In this document: piece by piece, positions 7,321-9,754 of the stretch
Position numbering within the stretch: position 1 is the first letter of the stretch
Layout: every line of letters starts with the position of its first letter
Assembly (NCBI GenBank): GCA_013214975.1
Contig: JABSPR010000062.1
Coordinates: 1 to 9,754, forward strand
DNA from: Flavobacteriales bacterium
GTDB lineage: Bacteria; Bacteroidota; Bacteroidia; DT-38
Length of the DNA stretch: 9,754 nt
Direction: 5' to 3'
Notes under the pieces: model-generated
Seen by the model: the letters and a program-made list of their open reading frames with translations, nothing else
Database searches by the model: none
Told to the model about the DNA's origin: nothing
Position numbers and translations under genes: made by a program

Positions 7321-7690
7321 TTACTTTTTCTTCCTCTTGCTTGGACTTGCTTTTACAAAAGGGTTGAAGTCTAATGCAAGTTGTAACCAATAAGCCAAAT
7401 CCTCTTCCATATCGAATCCGTCTGGAGTCACGTATATATAACCTTTCATTGGTCTTCCTGTGGAGTCTATTGGTAAACAACACTCCTTCTTAATTTCATT
7501 TATATAAGCATCCTCTCCTGTTCGTACCATTAGCAGACTATCTCCAAACTTCTTATTGTTATGAATACCGCATAGCATCTTGTTGTCTACTTGGAATAAA
7601 TGCCCTCTCATCATGTTTTTAGACGTGTGAAAGGCGTTTAACTCATTAAGTGTTGTGTATTTATTCTGCTAAATATTCGTCGTATGCCAT
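7321..7690 (-). pseudogene. TfoX N-terminal-domain protein with a frameshift near the start
   Basis: The main frame, 97 residues from an internal ATG at 7614, matches the TfoX/Sxy N-terminal domain (PF04993): MMRGHLFQVDNKMLCGI, LLMVRTGEDAY, TGRPMKGYIYV and DLAYWLQLALDFNPF, ending in a Lys-rich tail. The family normally begins about 25 residues earlier with a sequence like MAYNEFLAD. That beginning is present at 7690 (MAYDEYLAE) but in another frame, ending at a TAA (7663-7661). Removing one A at 7664-7665 changes GAA-TAA to GAT-AAA and joins it to the body as MAYDEYLADKYTT, giving 122 residues, a normal length. So a single inserted base disrupts the gene, or the assembly carries an error. Reinitiation at the ATG at 7614 might still make a shortened domain. 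TfoX proteins are linked to competence regulation in some Proteobacteria; stand-alone N-domain copies are common and of unknown function. Confidence 0.82.
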
Positions 7691-7851
7691 CTTTTAAAGA
7701 TGTCAATATAATAGAAGTCAGAGACCATGGGAGCACATTATTTACGTTAACTAACATGATCTGAATTCCTTTACATACTCCTCATTTTCAGTATTAATAC
7801 ATTCTTTTCCTTGTATTAAAATGCTAATTTAGATGCTAGATTTTTTCTATT

Positions 7852-8244
7852 ATGATCCGACTAAATATACTACTGGCTTTATTCTTTTTTTTTTCTTGTA
7901 ACCAAAAGGCTGCTGAAAGTATTAAAGCAGAAAGTGTAAGCAAGCATGTTTATAATAAATGGCTGCATTCTCGGGAAGAAGACACAGAGTATATTAAAGT
8001 ATATAGACCTTCTACTTACCAATTTCCTCCTTCTCGAGGACGTAGAGGATTTGAAATAAAAGAAGATGGCATTTTTGCTCTAATAAAAATTGGAATAACA
8101 GATATTCCAGACATTGTTATTGGAAAATGGACTTCTAATTCAAGTAATAAAATCGAAGTTAAATTTGATAATTCAGAAGAAAATGACCTAAACTTAAACA
8201 TTACATTAATTACTAAAGAAGTTATGAAAATCAAGAAGTTATGA
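7852..8244 (+). CDS. Small lipoprotein with RP-x-FPPSRGR motif
   Basis: The 130-residue protein has a lipoprotein signal (hydrophobic residues 4-14, FFFFSC with Cys at 16), so it is probably anchored in the envelope. The mature part has WLHSREED (37-44), VYRPSTYQFPPSRGRRGFE (50-68), IGITDIP (80-86) and GKW (91-93), ending in beta-like strands (KEVMKIKKL). I recall this WxxSxEE...RP...FPPSRGRxGFE...GxW pattern from small conserved bacterial proteins that look lipocalin-like, with no known function. A run of ten T (7885-7894) lies within the signal-peptide codons. The stop TGA (8242-8244) overlaps the ATG of the protease gene (8241-8243), so the two are probably one operon with coupled translation. 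The gene is intact. Confidence 0.82.
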   Translation: MIRLNILLALFFFFSCNQKAAESIKAESVSKHVYNKWLHSREEDTEYIKVYRPSTYQFPPSRGRRGFEIKEDGIFALIKIGITDIPDIVIGKWTSNSSNKIEVKFDNSEENDLNLNITLITKEVMKIKKL

Positions 8245-8248
8245 AAAT
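8216..8248 (+). repeat. 17-bp tandem duplication at the lipoprotein-protease junction
   Basis: The 16-bp unit AAGAAGTTATGAAAAT occurs at 8216-8231 and again at 8233-8248, separated by one C, giving a period of 17. Because 17 is not a multiple of three, the second copy is read in a different frame. The first copy encodes part of the lipoprotein tail (KEVMKI). The second supplies both the lipoprotein stop and the protease ATG. Confidence 0.9.
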
Positions 8249-9754
8249 AAATAAACTAATATTTATCGCTATCTATTTTCTCGCTGTAATTAATCTTTCA
8301 GCTCAAACGCCACATGTATTTTCACCTCATTCTAATATTGGCACACTGAACATAAGTAAGTCGAACAGCGCAAGTCCTTCACAAGCTGTTTCCGCAGCTA
8401 TAAGTAGCAAGGATTGTGAATCAATGGAAAATGATGCGCTTCTCAGAGCAAAGTATCCTAACATGGGTTCATTAGCTGATTTTGAGACTCAACTTCAAAA
8501 TGCAATAACAAATAACCAAGGATCAGCTTCTAATATAGTTCAGTCTAAGTCAGTCTTAATTACCATACCAGTAATTGTACACGTTGTTCACAACGGCGAA
8601 CCAGTAGGATCTGGATCTAATATATCTCAAGCTCAGGTTAACTCACAGATTGATGTGCTAAATGAAGATTTCAGAAGAATGTTTGGTACTAATGGGTACA
8701 ACACCCACCCAGATGGAGCAGATATTGAAATTGAATTTGCAATGGCTTTGATAGATCCTCAAGGAAATACACTACCGGAACCTGGAATAGAAAGAGTAAA
8801 TGGAGGAGTCACTTCTTGGAACGAAATTAATGAGTTAGAAGATGATTTAAAACCACAAACTCAATGGGACCCAAATCAATATTTCAATATATGGACTGTT
8901 AATTATGGTGGCAACATGAGTACAAACTTGGGTTACGCACAATTCCCTTCTTTATCCGGTTTGGCTGGAACCGATGCCAATAGTGGATTAGCTATTACCG
9001 ATGGAGTTGTTTGCAGAGCTTCAGCTTTTGGAACAACAGGAAGTGTGCAAGCCCCATTTGATGGAGGAAGAACACTTACGCACGAGGTTGGCCATTGGTT
9101 GGGACTAAGACATATATGGGGAGATGGTGACTGTTCTATGGATGACTATTGTAACGATACACCACAAGCTCAATATGAGAATTATGGTTGTCCATCAGAA
9201 AACTCTTGCACGTTATATGCAGGTGATGACATGGTAGAAAATTACATGGACTACACCGACGATTACTGCATGAACATCTTTACACAAGACCAAAAGACAA
9301 GAATGAGAACTGTTATGGATGTATGTCCGAGAAGACTTGATCTCCTATCTTCTACAGTTCATATACCTACAAACGGACCACTTGCCTATTTTGGTTTAGA
9401 TAAATACATTGCATGCTCAGGATCAACAATAAACTTTACCGATTATTCAACTAATGGACCTACAAGTTGGGAGTGGAATATTTATGATGAATGGGGTAAT
9501 TGGGTCGCCGTATCTTATGCCCAAAACCCATCTTTTACATTTCCTGGGTATGGTGGATTTGGAGTGGAACTAATTGCGACTAATAATGGTGGAAGTAATA
9601 CTAATTACGCTGCCCAGGTTCTTACAATAATATCTAACCAAGCATTAACACTTCCTCACACTGATGATATCGAAGGCGTTAATCCATTAGAACTATGGAC
9701 ATGGTATAATCCTGAAGATGACAGAGAATGGGATTATGCAAATGTTAGTGCGAA
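8241..9754 (+). CDS. Secreted M43-family zinc metalloprotease with PKD domain (3' end outside window)
   Basis: The frame runs from ATG at 8241 to the window edge with no stop, giving at least 504 residues. Residues 1-22 form a signal peptide ending in LSAQ. A propeptide-like region follows to about residue 110. The catalytic domain begins near PVIVHVVHNGEP and has QVNSQIDVLNEDFRR, the extended zinc motif HEVGHWLGLRH (281-291, with Glu282 as catalytic base) and the Met-turn NYMDY (334-338) followed by CMNIFTQDQ. These are hallmarks of metzincin family M43 (pappalysin/ulilysin-like; cytophagalysin type in Bacteroidota). Residues about 380-465 form a PKD-like domain with the WEWNIYD strand. Such proteases are usually type IX secretion substrates with a C-terminal sorting domain, which would lie beyond the edge. 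All catalytic residues are present. It is coupled to the lipoprotein gene by an ATGA overlap. Confidence 0.95.
   Translation, partial: MKINKLIFIAIYFLAVINLSAQTPHVFSPHSNIGTLNISKSNSASPSQAVSAAISSKDCESMENDALLRAKYPNMGSLADFETQLQNAITNNQGSASNIVQSKSVLITIPVIVHVVHNGEPVGSGSNISQAQVNSQIDVLNEDFRRMFGTNGYNTHPDGADIEIEFAMALIDPQGNTLPEPGIERVNGGVTSWNEINELEDDLKPQTQWDPNQYFNIWTVNYGGNMSTNLGYAQFPSLSGLAGTDANSGLAITDGVVCRASAFGTTGSVQAPFDGGRTLTHEVGHWLGLRHIWGDGDCSMDDYCNDTPQAQYENYGCPSENSCTLYAGDDMVENYMDYTDDYCMNIFTQDQKTRMRTVMDVCPRRLDLLSSTVHIPTNGPLAYFGLDKYIACSGSTINFTDYSTNGPTSWEWNIYDEWGNWVAVSYAQNPSFTFPGYGGFGVELIATNNGGSNTNYAAQVLTIISNQALTLPHTDDIEGVNPLELWTWYNPEDDREWDYANVSA

Noticed and set aside
7754..7826. Short minus-strand frame ending in EYVKEFRSC upstream of the TfoX-like gene, considered as a gene remnant.
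   Set aside because: It has about 23 codons, no start codon and no recognisable family; it cannot be told from noise.

Overview
The window is AT-rich and looks like a chromosomal segment from a member of the Bacteroidota, probably Flavobacteriia or a close relative. The reasons are a Pif1-type helicase with a C-terminal HTH, a Cbp1-like coiled-coil lipoprotein, a DUF7793-like protein paired with a PAS/HAMP-type sensor, an M43 zinc protease with a PKD domain, starts with little Shine-Dalgarno signal, and two matches to the Bacteroidota -7 element TAnnTTTG. No rRNA, tRNA, CRISPR array, integrase, transposase or prophage module was seen. TGA is used as an ordinary stop, so the standard bacterial code applies.

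Layout. Positions 7-817 (minus) hold a small cytosolic DUF7793-like protein followed, with a 14-nt overlap, by the N-terminal part of a sensor protein that carries an in-frame TGA and an early stop. Positions 1004-4022 (minus) hold three genes read in the order Cbp1-like lipoprotein, Pif1-like helicase, small secreted protein; the last two share an ATGA overlap. Positions 4097-5900 (minus) hold an NAD(P)-binding atypical SDR followed 23 nt later by a membrane-anchored metallo-beta-lactamase-fold hydrolase gene broken by two single-base insertions and one nonsense codon. Divergent from these, at 6045-7076 (plus), is an intact NdpA/YejK-family nucleoid-associated protein gene. Convergent with it are a possible 39-residue membrane peptide (7073-7192, minus) and a TfoX N-terminal-domain gene with a frameshift near its start (7321-7690, minus). 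The right end (7852-9754, plus) is a two-gene unit: a small lipoprotein and a secreted M43 metalloprotease that runs off the edge, joined by an ATGA overlap lying in a 17-bp tandem duplication.

Functionally this is mixed housekeeping and accessory DNA: DNA maintenance (helicase, nucleoid protein), envelope lipoproteins, a secreted protease and a signalling pair. I see no convincing new defence or mobile system. The most notable feature is that three recognisable genes are disrupted (sensor, MBL hydrolase, TfoX-like) between intact neighbours. This means either local gene decay or base-level errors in the assembly, and raw reads would separate the two. The second point of interest is the tandem duplication that sets the lipoprotein stop and the protease start.
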